NCBI RefSeq assembly: GCF_001424485.1
Contig: NZ_LMQC01000023.1
Span: 108,081 to 172,080 of the forward strand
DNA from: Modestobacter sp. Leaf380
GTDB lineage: Bacteria > Actinomycetota > Actinomycetes > Mycobacteriales > Geodermatophilaceae
Reading direction: 5' to 3'
DNA: 64,000 bases
Shown here: in pieces, positions 1 to 8,593 of the stretch
Position numbering within the stretch: position 1 is the stretch's first letter
Layout of the letters: every line of letters begins with the position of its first letter
The notes under the pieces: generated by a model
The model's input: only the letters and a program-made list of their open reading frames with translations
Database searches by the model: none
Told to the model about the DNA's origin: nothing
Translations under genes and position numbers: made by a program

Positions 1-794
1 AGCAGGTACACGGTCCCGTGCCGGGAGATGAGGTCCGTGAGGTCGGTAGTGGGGCGACCGACTGTCGGCACGCAGCGCGCTCGGATCTCCGGTTGGAAGA
101 ACAGAGCCATCGCCTGCTGCACGGTCGTCACGGTGTTGCCGACGGTGTCCGGGCTGCCCCGCAGCGCGCCGGACAGCAACCCGTCCCAGAAGCGCGCCGC
201 GTGTGGGTGCCGCTGCAGGATCTCAGCCGGCTGCTCGGCGGCGACGGGGTTGGCGACCCATTCGAGGACGTGGTCAAGGGTCCGACCGGTCAGCGCGGCA
301 GCATGCAGGAACCCCTGGAGGACCTTCGCCGTCTCCGCCGCGTAGAAGCGTGCCGCGTTGTCCTGCCGACCACCGGACACCGATCCGGAGACCGTTCCCG
401 CCGAGAACGCCTTGGCCCGCCGCTCGGCGACGTGGGGGTCCACGCACCCCGCCACGGGATCCCACACCAGCTCCGGGACCCCGGGCGCCGACCCGAACGG
501 ATCAAGCACCGCGATGGGACGGGGAGCCTCACCGGGCCTGTTGGGCCTCTGGCGCCGGCCTGCGGTCAGCAGCAGGTCGTCCACCTTCGTCAAGGTCGCG
601 AGGGCGGCGCCACGGTGTGCCAGCAGGGCCGGCGCCAGCAGGTCCAACGTCTTGCCAGAGCCCTGCTCCCCGTACACCCCAGCGGTCCGGTCGAACCGAC
701 ACCAGAGCTCGACGCCCCTCGGAGTCGTCGAGCGCCCCAGCCGCCAGCCGACATCGGTGGGCTCGAACCGGGCCCGGCGGCCCCAGGTGCTCAT
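1..794 (-). CDS. Type IV coupling protein ATPase (TraD/VirD4-like), partial
   Basis: The gene starts at an ATG (792-794) that overlaps the stop of the upstream gene as ATGA, and it runs off the left edge, so only the first 264 codons are visible. A Walker A loop GEQGSGKT lies at residues 42-49, preceded by a DVGWRLGR motif and a GVELW segment that, in actinobacterial VirD4/TraD-like coupling proteins, come just before the nucleotide-binding domain. Such ATPases bring the DNA-relaxase complex to the conjugation channel at the inner face of the membrane. No membrane segment is present at its N-terminus; the matching membrane part appears to be the separate gene at 2511-2993. It is the last visible gene of the leftward conjugation operon. 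The coupling-protein call is fairly safe; the exact subfamily is not. Confidence 0.75.
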   Translation of the reverse strand, partial: MSTWGRRARFEPTDVGWRLGRSTTPRGVELWCRFDRTAGVYGEQGSGKTLDLLAPALLAHRGAALATLTKVDDLLLTAGRRQRPNRPGEAPRPIAVLDPFGSAPGVPELVWDPVAGCVDPHVAERRAKAFSAGTVSGSVSGGRQDNAARFYAAETAKVLQGFLHAAALTGRTLDHVLEWVANPVAAEQPAEILQRHPHAARFWDGLLSGALRGSPDTVGNTVTTVQQAMALFFQPEIRARCVPTVGRPTTDLTDLISRHGTVYL

Positions 795-2071
795 CAGCGT
801 CCCCACGTCCGACCGGGCTGAGAGTCTCGACCGAGCAGGAGCTGCCGCCCAGCCTCGATCCGTGCCGCCTGTAGAGCCGACGCGGCGTCCGGTCGGCCCA
901 GGGAGGCCTGGTTGGCGGCCAGCGAGCGACGCGGGAAGTCGGCGTCCATGTCGGCCGGGGCCACCCGTGCTGCCACGTCCAACGAGAGGAGACGAGCGTT
1001 GTGGATGGCGCCGGCCACCGGCTGGAGGTCGACAGCATTGACGCGGACGAGGCCGCTGGGCTGGTAGCCACGCAGGAACGCGGCCACTCGGTCGTCCCGG
1101 GGCGGCAGGTCTCGGGCATAGGCGAGCAGGGTCCCGGAGTCCGCCCACGACCGCACCGTCCGGTAGAGCAACTGCGAGGCAAGGGTCGGCAGGTGCTGCG
1201 CTGCAGCGGCCAGGACCCCGTGCAGCCCGGGCGATGACTCGGCGTCTGGATGGCTGAGCGCGCCGTGAAGGCGCAACGCAGCATCGACGGCCGGAGGGGC
1301 GTGCGGATGTGGACGCCGGGTGCCGTCGTCGTACGGCCTCAGCGCCGAGCGGACGGCGCGCCACCCGGGGGCAGCGAGCTGGCCCCCCTCTGGCGCCGCA
1401 GTGCCGTCCAGCCGTTGGACGGCACTGCTGAGCGTCTCAGCCGCCAGCGTGTAAGCGAGGACCTCGGCCACCGAGGGTGTGTTCCGCGAGCTGCCGGTGG
1501 CACGCAGGAGGACCGCAACGGTCTCGGGGACGACGTCCCGAGGGTCCGTACTCCCCGGGACAGTTGGCCCGGGGAGCGGCCGGTCGAGGATGGCGGCGCC
1601 GGCCCGGGACGGCGGGTTCAACGCGGCTGTCTGCTGGACCAGCACCGACTGCCGGTACACCTCGTCCAGCCACTGCGACGTGGGTCCAGCAGGCAGCCCA
1701 CCTCCCACCAGCCGTGCCACCGGGGTGACGGCGTCAGTGACTGCGGTGGCCATGGCCCATCTGGCGCTGACGGTGCTGTGGTCGTAGAGGGCTGCGAGCG
1801 TGTCGGCTGCGGCGGCCGCGAGCGTTCCCATGGTGCCCTCGTTCGCCGGTGCGCGACGGGACACCTCTGTACACGCCAGACCGAGCGCGCCGACCTGGCG
1901 TTCCTGCTGGGCACCGATGGCCTTCGACACGCCGTCCTGGCGCAGTTGCTGCAGGGCCCTGCCCAGCTGCCCGAGTGCAAGGGCCGCGTCGGCCCGGGTC
2001 CCCGGCGTCGGGGCGACGGCCTCAGCCGTCGCGACGAGGCTGTCGAGCAACTGCCCGAGCGAGGTCGCCAT
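794..2071 (-). CDS. Conserved-looking hypothetical protein of the conjugation operon
   Basis: A 425-residue protein that I do not recognise. It starts at an ATG overlapping the stop of the gene at 2071-2382 (ATGA) and its own stop overlaps the start of the coupling-protein ATPase (ATGA), so it is translationally coupled on both sides. The sequence is rich in Ala, Leu and Arg, looks soluble and largely helical, and shows no signal peptide, membrane segment or nucleotide-binding motif. Its position directly before the coupling ATPase suggests a role in DNA processing or in substrate delivery to the channel, but that is inference from context only. A relaxase role cannot be excluded, although I see no His-hydrophobe-His motif. 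Confidence 0.6.
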   Translation of the reverse strand: MATSLGQLLDSLVATAEAVAPTPGTRADAALALGQLGRALQQLRQDGVSKAIGAQQERQVGALGLACTEVSRRAPANEGTMGTLAAAAADTLAALYDHSTVSARWAMATAVTDAVTPVARLVGGGLPAGPTSQWLDEVYRQSVLVQQTAALNPPSRAGAAILDRPLPGPTVPGSTDPRDVVPETVAVLLRATGSSRNTPSVAEVLAYTLAAETLSSAVQRLDGTAAPEGGQLAAPGWRAVRSALRPYDDGTRRPHPHAPPAVDAALRLHGALSHPDAESSPGLHGVLAAAAQHLPTLASQLLYRTVRSWADSGTLLAYARDLPPRDDRVAAFLRGYQPSGLVRVNAVDLQPVAGAIHNARLLSLDVAARVAPADMDADFPRRSLAANQASLGRPDAASALQAARIEAGRQLLLGRDSQPGRTWGR

Positions 2072-2382
2072 CAGCGCGGTCCGCGCAGGGCGCGGCGTCC
2101 GTGCCGAGCGGCGGCCAGCACCTCGGGTTCCGCGAACTCGGCGGCATCCAGCTCACCGAGGATCCGCAGGGCCTGCGTGATGAGCTCGTCGGGCTCGGCT
2201 CCGTCGGTCAGGCCGGGAACCAGCATGCTGGGCACGTCGAGCGCCGACCACGCCGCAAGACAGTGCAACTGTGTGGCCGACCCGGCCCGGTCGCTTCGTG
2301 CCGCAGCCGCGAACAGCGCTGCAGCGTGCTCCCGGGCGACCGCGGACTGGTCTGCTCGGCCGTCGTCGTCAATGAGCGTCAT
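2071..2382 (-). CDS. Small hypothetical protein of the conjugation operon
   Basis: A 103-residue protein beginning MTLIDDDGRADQSAV. I chose this ATG because AGGAG lies about eight bases upstream; a longer reading would extend to 2544 but has no such signal and would overlap the preceding gene. The stop overlaps the next start as ATGA. The protein is small, acidic to neutral and probably helical, with no recognised domain. About 128 nt separate it from the membrane gene upstream, one of the few gaps in this operon, so an internal promoter could lie there. The function is unknown; the context is conjugative transfer. Confidence 0.55.
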   Translation of the reverse strand: MTLIDDDGRADQSAVAREHAAALFAAAARSDRAGSATQLHCLAAWSALDVPSMLVPGLTDGAEPDELITQALRILGELDAAEFAEPEVLAAARHGRRALRGPR

Positions 2383-2510
2383 CGCAGGTCTCCTGGAGGG
2401 ATCGGGGTGTGGGTCGATAGACGGTCCTTCGGAGAGGCCGTCGGCGAGCGCTTGTCCTGTGGATCTGTGGACGGGGCGCGGTGTGGTCACCCGGCTGTGG
2501 ACGGCCGGTG

Positions 2511-2993
2511 TCACGGCGGTCCCTGCGATCCCGTGCCGTAGCAATCGGGGCGGATGACGGAGCGAGCAGAACGCAGCTGTCGGATGCCCAGGGCATTCGC
2601 TGCCTCGGAGCGCGTGGCCATCCCCCCGCGGGAGTCACTCGGCAGGATGTGCCGCCGGACCACCACCAAACCGGCACCGGCGACCACGGCGAGGACGACC
2701 TCCGCGACGGCCACCGCCACGTACGTGGGCACAGGACCCGCCAGCCGGCGAGCCTGCGCGTGGGTGAACCCCTGTCGCAGGTCACCGTGCAGCAGACCCG
2801 AGACGACGCTCATGACCGAGTCGGTGCCGAGCGGCCACACCCAACCGCCTCCCCAGAGCGCGGCCCCGACCCCGACCCCCGTCAGGGCCGTGAGGACCAC
2901 AGCGATCACGACGCCGCCGACCGCGGCTACGGCCAGCTCCCAGCCTTGGTTGATCGATTGCGGTTCGCGGCTTCGTCGGTTGGGGGAACTCAT
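2511..2993 (-). CDS. Membrane protein resembling the N-terminal anchor of a coupling protein
   Basis: A 160-residue protein with two predicted transmembrane helices at about 19-40 and 91-113, followed by a short cytoplasmic tail reading MATRSEAANALGIRQLR and ending a few residues after an RPD. In intact actinobacterial VirD4-like proteins, a two-helix anchor is followed by a similar segment and then by the DVGxxLGR and Walker A region. Here the Walker A region is instead in the separate gene at 1-794. I therefore read this as the detached anchor of a split coupling protein; this is an inference from family architecture. The start at 2993 was chosen because it overlaps the stop of the NlpC/P60 gene (ATGA). 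Confidence 0.6.
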   Translation of the reverse strand: MSSPNRRSREPQSINQGWELAVAAVGGVVIAVVLTALTGVGVGAALWGGGWVWPLGTDSVMSVVSGLLHGDLRQGFTHAQARRLAGPVPTYVAVAVAEVVLAVVAGAGLVVVRRHILPSDSRGGMATRSEAANALGIRQLRSARSVIRPDCYGTGSQGPP

Positions 2994-4108
2994 GCGATGT
3001 GCCTGACCGCGACGATCTGCCCGTCCCACCGGGTGGCCTCGGTGAGCTGGACCGGGATCCCGGTCATCGGTGCCTGGATCAGGTAGAGGTGACGGCCGTC
3101 TGCTGCGTCGACGTAGCCGGCGACCATGCCGACGTGCCCCGGTGCTGCCGCGGTGCCGCCGGACCCCGGGATCATGACGAGGTCCCCAGCGACCGCCTGC
3201 GTCAGATTGGTCGGGCTGGGTTCGCCGTTCCGTGTCTGTCCGGCCGCCAAGTGGGGCAGAGCCACCCCGGCGGCGGCCCAGGCGGCCATCGTCAGGCCCG
3301 AGCAGTCGAACGAGTCGGGGCCGGCTGCTGCCCAGACGTAGGGCTTGCCGAGTTGGGCCAGGGCGTACTGCACGGCCACGATGCCCTGCGCCGACCCGTT
3401 GATGACGAACCCGTCCGGGATGGTCGTCGTCCCGGCGACGTTGTTCCCTCGCGGCCCGACGATCTCGCCCGCGGGTACGGCCCCGCCGGCACCCGGGCAG
3501 ATCGCTACTGCCGCTTCCCCACCGGGAGCCGGCGGCGACGAAACCCCCTCGGCCACCGCGGTCGGCCAGACCTGACCGACGAGCTCAGCAGCGAGCGCGG
3601 CGTTGGGCTGGTAGCGATCCGGGTAGGCGCTGATCTGCACGGTCTGGGCCGCCACGCCCACAGGGATGGTCTGCCAGTCCGCGACCCCGACGAGCCTGTC
3701 GAGGAAGGCTCCGGTGGACCGGACGGGGTCGATGGCAACGGCCTCGGTGTAGATCGACACCCGCTGCTGGAACAGCCCCTCCGAGTCGTGGTCGGTCTGG
3801 ACGGCGGAGTTGATGAGACGGGACTCGGTGTAGGCGGTCGCCAGCGCGATGACCGCAGCGTGAGCAGGCAGCTGCCTCGTGGCGACGACGGAGACGATGG
3901 TCTGGGCGTGCCCCATCTGCTCGGCGTCCAGGTCGATGTCAGCGACTGTCTGGGCTGTCCCGCCCGATCCGCAGCCTCCGGTGCTGGCCGGGGATGAGGC
4001 CGCACCGCCACCGGTCACGACGACGATCACGGCCACCACCATCGACACGATCGGCAAGACGACGACGGCCGCCGCCGTCGCTCCCTGGTTGGGCCCGGAC
4101 ACGGTCAC
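2990..4108 (-). CDS. Bifunctional lysozyme-like / NlpC-P60 peptidoglycan hydrolase
   Basis: A 372-residue membrane-anchored cell-wall hydrolase. One N-terminal helix (about 12-31) is followed by a lysozyme-like domain (about 60-180, with TAYTESRL containing a likely catalytic Glu) and a C-terminal NlpC/P60 domain (about 240-372) with Cys269 in DCSGL, His325 in GHVGM and His340. These are the expected catalytic Cys-His-His residues for cleavage of peptide crosslinks. Gram-positive conjugation systems use such VirB1-like enzymes to open the peptidoglycan for the channel. The GTG start at 4108 overlaps the VirB4 stop (GTGA), and the stop overlaps the next start (ATGA). The domain calls are strong; the role in conjugation follows from context. 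Confidence 0.85.
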   Translation of the reverse strand: MTVSGPNQGATAAAVVVLPIVSMVVAVIVVVTGGGAASSPASTGGCGSGGTAQTVADIDLDAEQMGHAQTIVSVVATRQLPAHAAVIALATAYTESRLINSAVQTDHDSEGLFQQRVSIYTEAVAIDPVRSTGAFLDRLVGVADWQTIPVGVAAQTVQISAYPDRYQPNAALAAELVGQVWPTAVAEGVSSPPAPGGEAAVAICPGAGGAVPAGEIVGPRGNNVAGTTTIPDGFVINGSAQGIVAVQYALAQLGKPYVWAAAGPDSFDCSGLTMAAWAAAGVALPHLAAGQTRNGEPSPTNLTQAVAGDLVMIPGSGGTAAAPGHVGMVAGYVDAADGRHLYLIQAPMTGIPVQLTEATRWDGQIVAVRHIA

Positions 4109-5664
4109 CACCCCCCGGGGGGTGCGAGCCCGGGTTCGCCCACACCGTCCGCAGGGGGCGGCGGAGCAGTGATGGCGTCGTTCGTCTCCGTCAAGGCGAC
4201 GTCCAGGGACGTGCGGACGGTCTGCACCTTCGCCACGTGGTTCCCCACCAACCAGAGCGCGCGCCCGCGATCGGCCGCGGCCCAGTCGGTGACGATGTGT
4301 TCCGCCATCGCGCTGAGTCCCAGCAGCCCGGAGAGCTCGTCGCCGATCTGGTCGTCCTGGCCGAGCAACACCTTCGTCGCGCAGAGGTGCAGCAGGTCCT
4401 TGGCGATGGCCACGGCCTGGCTTCCGCTGTCGCCGACCGTGAGCATGTCGGAGGGCTTGTGTGCGATGACCACCTGGACGCACCCGTCCTTGCGGGAGAG
4501 TCGGAGGTCGGCGTCCAAGGACTTGACCGCGTCGGTGCCCAGCCGCATCTGCTTCCAGCACTCGTCGCGGATGACGATCCGCAGGTCTCCGGGTTCTGCC
4601 AGCTGGGTCATGGCGCGCCCCCAGGAGTTCAGGCACGTCAGTGCCACCCCGACGGCTTCATCGCCGAGTGGGTCCAGTCGGGACAGCGAGAGCGACTGGA
4701 TCGGGGCACGCCAGTCCACTGAGACCGTGGTGGGCGCGTCGAAGAGCCCAGCCAGGTGACCAGTGACGAGTGCGCCGAGGGCGTCCCGTACCGGTCGCGT
4801 GTCGTCGAGGAACTGCTGCCGGTCGGCGTACCGGCAGGCATCGACGAGCTCCTCACCGGGAGCTCGCAGCGCCTCCCACAGCTGGGGGATGGTGATCTCG
4901 CGCATCCGGTCGGCGCCGTCGGTGTAGCCGGTCAGATCACGGAGCACCCGGCCGACGGCTGTCTCAGCCGTCGGCCCGAACGGCACGTGCTGAGAACCGA
5001 CCAGTCCACGGAGGAGGAGCAGCCACCGGGAGAACACCATGGCTGCCCGGCGCTGGGCCTCGGACCGGGACAGCCGGCTCCAGTCGTTCCCGACCGGGCC
5101 GAAGTCCAGCGGGTTGATCCGGGCGGGCAACCCGTGGCCGACGGCGTGCGGTTGCACCTGCAGCGCCCGGCACAGGGGGTCGTACTCGTCCTTGACGTCG
5201 CCGAGCACCAACGTGCGGTAGCCGTAGGCCATCTGGCGCAGCGCGAACATCTTGACGGTGCCGGACTTCCCTCGTCCCGGTGCGCCGAAGAAGATCATGT
5301 TCGGGTTGGTGACGCCGGCGGTGTTGTTCAGCGTCCAACCGATGGGGTCGGCCGAGAAGGCCCCTCCGGACAGGTGGTCGAGCCCGAGCAGCGCCCCACC
5401 TGGGGGCAGCCCGTCTCCGGCGATGAGCGGCCAGACCCCGCCCACCTGCTCCGAGGTCATCCGGTAGACGGCGAGGGGTGCCGACACCGGTGCCCAGCCG
5501 GTGGCTCGGCCTCGTCGGCCGTGACGGCCGATCGCCTCACCGAGGACCGCGTCGTCCACGGCGCCGAGTGGCTCAGGGGTGAGCGGCGGGAGCTGGTGTC
5601 CGAAGTCGGCCACCAGCTGGGTGATCCCCCTCCCCCGGTGTCGGCCGGTGGGCAGGCGGCTCAT
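4105..5664 (-). CDS. VirB4-like conjugation ATPase
   Basis: A 519-residue ATPase of the VirB4/TraC/TcpF group, which powers assembly of the type IV secretion channel and substrate transfer at the inner membrane. Walker A is GAPGRGKS at residues 127-134 and a Walker B-like stretch LRIVIRDE lies near residue 378. The N-terminal part is short compared with VirB4 proteins of Gram-negative bacteria. The ATG at 5664 was chosen because it overlaps the stop of the SCO6880-like gene (ATGA); the downstream stop overlaps the hydrolase start (GTGA). Its neighbour upstream is the SCO6880-like protein that accompanies such ATPases in actinobacterial elements. Confidence 0.82.
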   Translation of the reverse strand: MSRLPTGRHRGRGITQLVADFGHQLPPLTPEPLGAVDDAVLGEAIGRHGRRGRATGWAPVSAPLAVYRMTSEQVGGVWPLIAGDGLPPGGALLGLDHLSGGAFSADPIGWTLNNTAGVTNPNMIFFGAPGRGKSGTVKMFALRQMAYGYRTLVLGDVKDEYDPLCRALQVQPHAVGHGLPARINPLDFGPVGNDWSRLSRSEAQRRAAMVFSRWLLLLRGLVGSQHVPFGPTAETAVGRVLRDLTGYTDGADRMREITIPQLWEALRAPGEELVDACRYADRQQFLDDTRPVRDALGALVTGHLAGLFDAPTTVSVDWRAPIQSLSLSRLDPLGDEAVGVALTCLNSWGRAMTQLAEPGDLRIVIRDECWKQMRLGTDAVKSLDADLRLSRKDGCVQVVIAHKPSDMLTVGDSGSQAVAIAKDLLHLCATKVLLGQDDQIGDELSGLLGLSAMAEHIVTDWAAADRGRALWLVGNHVAKVQTVRTSLDVALTETNDAITAPPPPADGVGEPGLAPPGGW

Positions 5665-7166
5665 CGCAGGCCCCGGCGTCGGGGCAACCCGATGCCCAGC
5701 GGGATGCAGGCCGCGGCAAAGGCTGCGTCCTGGGCCAGGTCGAGGCGCAGCGGGCGGAACCCGCTCCCCGTGACGCTCGACTCCAGACGTCGGCCGTACT
5801 CCGTGATCGACCACGTGCCGGGAACGGTCACCGAGACGGCGAGGGCGACGCGGACCAGTGCGTTGCCCTGCGCCAGGCGGACGTCCTGGCCCTCGACGCG
5901 GGCGGCGTCACGTCGGTGTGTTGCCCTGGAGCGGAACCCACCGCGCCGCCGCATCTCAGTGGCCAACTCGGAGCTCATGGACTCGTTGCCGACCATGCGA
6001 TCGGCCTTCGTGTGGCTGATCGGTTCGAAGAACACCGTGGCGCACCGCCGCTCCCCTGCGGCCGTCGGCATCAGGACAGGTGCCAGGGCACCCATGACTG
6101 CGCCCTTGTCAGGAAGCAGGACGGTGCACGTGGCGGAGTGCCAGGCATCGTGGGCGTAGTGCCGCCGTTCCGCTGCGGGTGCCAGGGTCGGCCCCGCGGC
6201 GGCCATCGGCAGCCCTGTGACCCCCGGGTCGAGGGCTGCGTCCGCCAGCGGCCCCCGGTCACCGGGCGCGAAACCGGTCCGGATGGCAGACGCGAGGCCA
6301 GCGGAGTCGAGCCACGTCACGCTGGTGCAGCCCACCGGCCCGATGAGTCGAGCCTCCAGCTCCCCCATCACGCCTTGCAGGACGCGGGCACGACCGTCCA
6401 CCCCTCCCCCGGCTTCTCGTGCCTGCCTGGCGATACGGCGTTCGGGCACGACCACCGTCACGAAGGCCTCGTGCCGCACCCCGGCTGCGGTCATGACGGC
6501 AGCAAGCTCCGCGTTGATGGCCCGCGCGAGAGGTGGGGCCTCGTTGCGCAGGTGGGCGCGCTGCCATGCGGTGCGCTCTGCGCCGTCGTCGGGCAGGGTC
6601 CGGACCTGCAGGGCGACGGCGGACACCAACTCCGTCGTGGCTGCGCCCTCGAGCAGTTCGGCCAGGCCTGTGCCCATGCGTGACCTGGTTGTGGCCTCGG
6701 CCAGCCCGATCCCGGGATGGGTGATCCGGGCGACCACCGCCCAGGTGCGCCCTCGGTGGTCGGCGACGACGGCCGGTCGGGTCAGCAGCGGACCGAACGG
6801 TGGGCCGTCATGGGTCCTGACGCCTGACAGCACGCCGGGGAGGTCTGCCTCGTCGAGGTCTCGTGATGTCCCCGCGGCGACCCGCGACTGCCAGTCGGAC
6901 CAGCCCAGGGCTGCACCGACCGCCCGGACGACGGCGTCGCAGCCCCAGCGCAGCGGGGTCCGCCCCCGCAACGGGACGGCAACGAGGACGACGAGGACTG
7001 CCCAGACGGGTGCCCACCCGAGAGCGAGCAGCCACCGTTGGGCACCGGCAGCCAGCAGCATGGGCATACCGGCCGCACCGATCCCGATCCACGCCCAGCC
7101 GCTCAGGCCCCCGAACCAGCCCTGCCGGTCCTTGGACCAGGCTCCGTACCGCACCGGCCCGGTCAC
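5661..7166 (-). CDS. SCO6880-like conjugation membrane protein
   Basis: A 501-residue protein that resembles the SCO6880 family, found beside VirB4-like ATPases in actinobacterial conjugative elements. Two hydrophobic helices near the N-terminus (about 25-70) are followed by a long cytoplasmic region in which segments such as the TSVTWLDS stretch and a C-terminal KADRMVGNE stretch look family-typical. It probably forms the inner-membrane platform for the VirB4 ATPase, comparable in place to the N-terminal part of VirB4 or to VirB3. The GTG at 7166 was chosen because it overlaps the TrbL stop (GTGA). The family assignment comes from recalled sequence character and gene order, not from a search. 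Confidence 0.7.
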   Translation of the reverse strand: MTGPVRYGAWSKDRQGWFGGLSGWAWIGIGAAGMPMLLAAGAQRWLLALGWAPVWAVLVVLVAVPLRGRTPLRWGCDAVVRAVGAALGWSDWQSRVAAGTSRDLDEADLPGVLSGVRTHDGPPFGPLLTRPAVVADHRGRTWAVVARITHPGIGLAEATTRSRMGTGLAELLEGAATTELVSAVALQVRTLPDDGAERTAWQRAHLRNEAPPLARAINAELAAVMTAAGVRHEAFVTVVVPERRIARQAREAGGGVDGRARVLQGVMGELEARLIGPVGCTSVTWLDSAGLASAIRTGFAPGDRGPLADAALDPGVTGLPMAAAGPTLAPAAERRHYAHDAWHSATCTVLLPDKGAVMGALAPVLMPTAAGERRCATVFFEPISHTKADRMVGNESMSSELATEMRRRGGFRSRATHRRDAARVEGQDVRLAQGNALVRVALAVSVTVPGTWSITEYGRRLESSVTGSGFRPLRLDLAQDAAFAAACIPLGIGLPRRRGLR

Positions 7167-8593
7167 AGAGCCACCGCCGCCGCGGTCTCGGGGGTGACAG
7201 CCGCACCGGTCGGCCCGGTCGCCGCCCACCCGGCCAGTCCCCCGGGCGAGGTGCCCACGCCCACTCCTGGTGGCGTGGGGACGAGCGGCGTCACCCCGGG
7301 CCCCCCGCCGGACGCCGGACCACCGGACGCCCCGTCGTCCCCGCCCGGACTCGAACCGGAACCGGTGTGCGACGAGCCGCCTTGCCCAGACCCGGACGAC
7401 GGTCCGCTCCCGGCCTGGCCCGATGACCGCATCGAGTGACCGGGGTGACCGATGCCGCTGGATCCGAGCACGTCGGAAGCGATGTCGACGGCCCGGTGGG
7501 CGACCGCAGCCGCCGCGCCCACGCCGGCACCCGCCGTCGTACCCGCCGTCTGCAGCATGGAGCCCAGCCGACTCGACGACTGCGCCTCGGCCGCGGTCTC
7601 CCCCTGTGAGCGCCCGTCGCCGGCACTCTGCGTCGCGGCCCCGTTGCCCGCCCCTTGACCACCGGAGAGGAGCCCGGACGCACCCCCGGCATCACTCCAG
7701 GACTGTCGGAGCGCTGACCCCGATGCGGTCCCGGGGTCGACGAAGGCGAGCAGCTTGAAGAGCACCAGCGGACAGACCGCCCCGATGGCCACCAGCACGG
7801 TGCCGACGACTGCAGTCCCCGCGGCCTGTGCGGTCGAGTCACCGTTCCCTGCGATCACACCGGCAGAGAGGCTCACTCCGACACCGAGCATGAGTGCCGC
7901 GGTGGGCGTGATCAGCAGGCTGGCGAAGAACCAGCGGAGGCTCTTCCAGAACCACGCCTTGGTGCTGTCGCTGAGCAAGCCGGCGGCGGAGATGGGTGCC
8001 GTGGCGATCAGGATGATCAGCGCGGCCTCCCGGACCAGCGCGATGATCAGGTAGAAGAAGGCTGCCGGGATCACGAGGAGCAGCGAGGAGAGGCCGAGCA
8101 CGGTTGCTGCCGTGGCGTCGACCACCTCACGGGGCCACGAACTGCTCGGGTCGATGGCCGCGAGGGTGTCGACGTCGAGCATCGCCCGGAGGATCCCGCG
8201 TGCCAGCTCTGCCGCGGCGGTGACGAGCCCCCCGGCGACGCCGAGGTAACCCACCCAGACCAGTCCGAACTGGGCGACCCCGAGGAGCACGCGGCCCATC
8301 GACTGGCCATCGCGTCGGATGAGCGCCACGGTCAGTTGGACGAACATCATGGTCACCGCGACCGTCGCTCCGACCCACAGCGTCGTCGGCAGCACCGCGC
8401 CCATCGGGCCGGCGGCCGAGACGTCGGGAGTGGTGAACGCGTCGATCACCTGGAACGACAGGGTGAGCAGCCAGAGGCCCGCCGACCAGATGCTGACCAT
8501 CGCCGCAGTCCACACATCGGCGATCGCGGCCGACGCGAGGTCGCCGAGCCAGTTCATCGGGTTGAGGTCGATAGCCACGATGTCGTCAGCCAC
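7163..8593 (-). CDS. TrbL/VirB6-like polytopic channel protein
   Basis: A 476-residue membrane protein with about six or seven hydrophobic helices in its first 300 residues (segments around 25-50, 65-90, 100-130, 160-195, 215-240 and 255-285), followed by a long Gly/Ser/Pro/Ala-rich tail of low complexity. This layout matches TrbL/VirB6 proteins, which form part of the inner-membrane conjugation channel. It starts with GTG at 8593, overlapping the end of the gene upstream by a few bases, and ends in a GTGA overlap with the SCO6880-like gene. The glycine-rich tail (about 300-476) is probably disordered and cytoplasmic. Confidence 0.78.
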   Translation of the reverse strand: MADDIVAIDLNPMNWLGDLASAAIADVWTAAMVSIWSAGLWLLTLSFQVIDAFTTPDVSAAGPMGAVLPTTLWVGATVAVTMMFVQLTVALIRRDGQSMGRVLLGVAQFGLVWVGYLGVAGGLVTAAAELARGILRAMLDVDTLAAIDPSSSWPREVVDATAATVLGLSSLLLVIPAAFFYLIIALVREAALIILIATAPISAAGLLSDSTKAWFWKSLRWFFASLLITPTAALMLGVGVSLSAGVIAGNGDSTAQAAGTAVVGTVLVAIGAVCPLVLFKLLAFVDPGTASGSALRQSWSDAGGASGLLSGGQGAGNGAATQSAGDGRSQGETAAEAQSSSRLGSMLQTAGTTAGAGVGAAAAVAHRAVDIASDVLGSSGIGHPGHSMRSSGQAGSGPSSGSGQGGSSHTGSGSSPGGDDGASGGPASGGGPGVTPLVPTPPGVGVGTSPGGLAGWAATGPTGAAVTPETAAAVAL

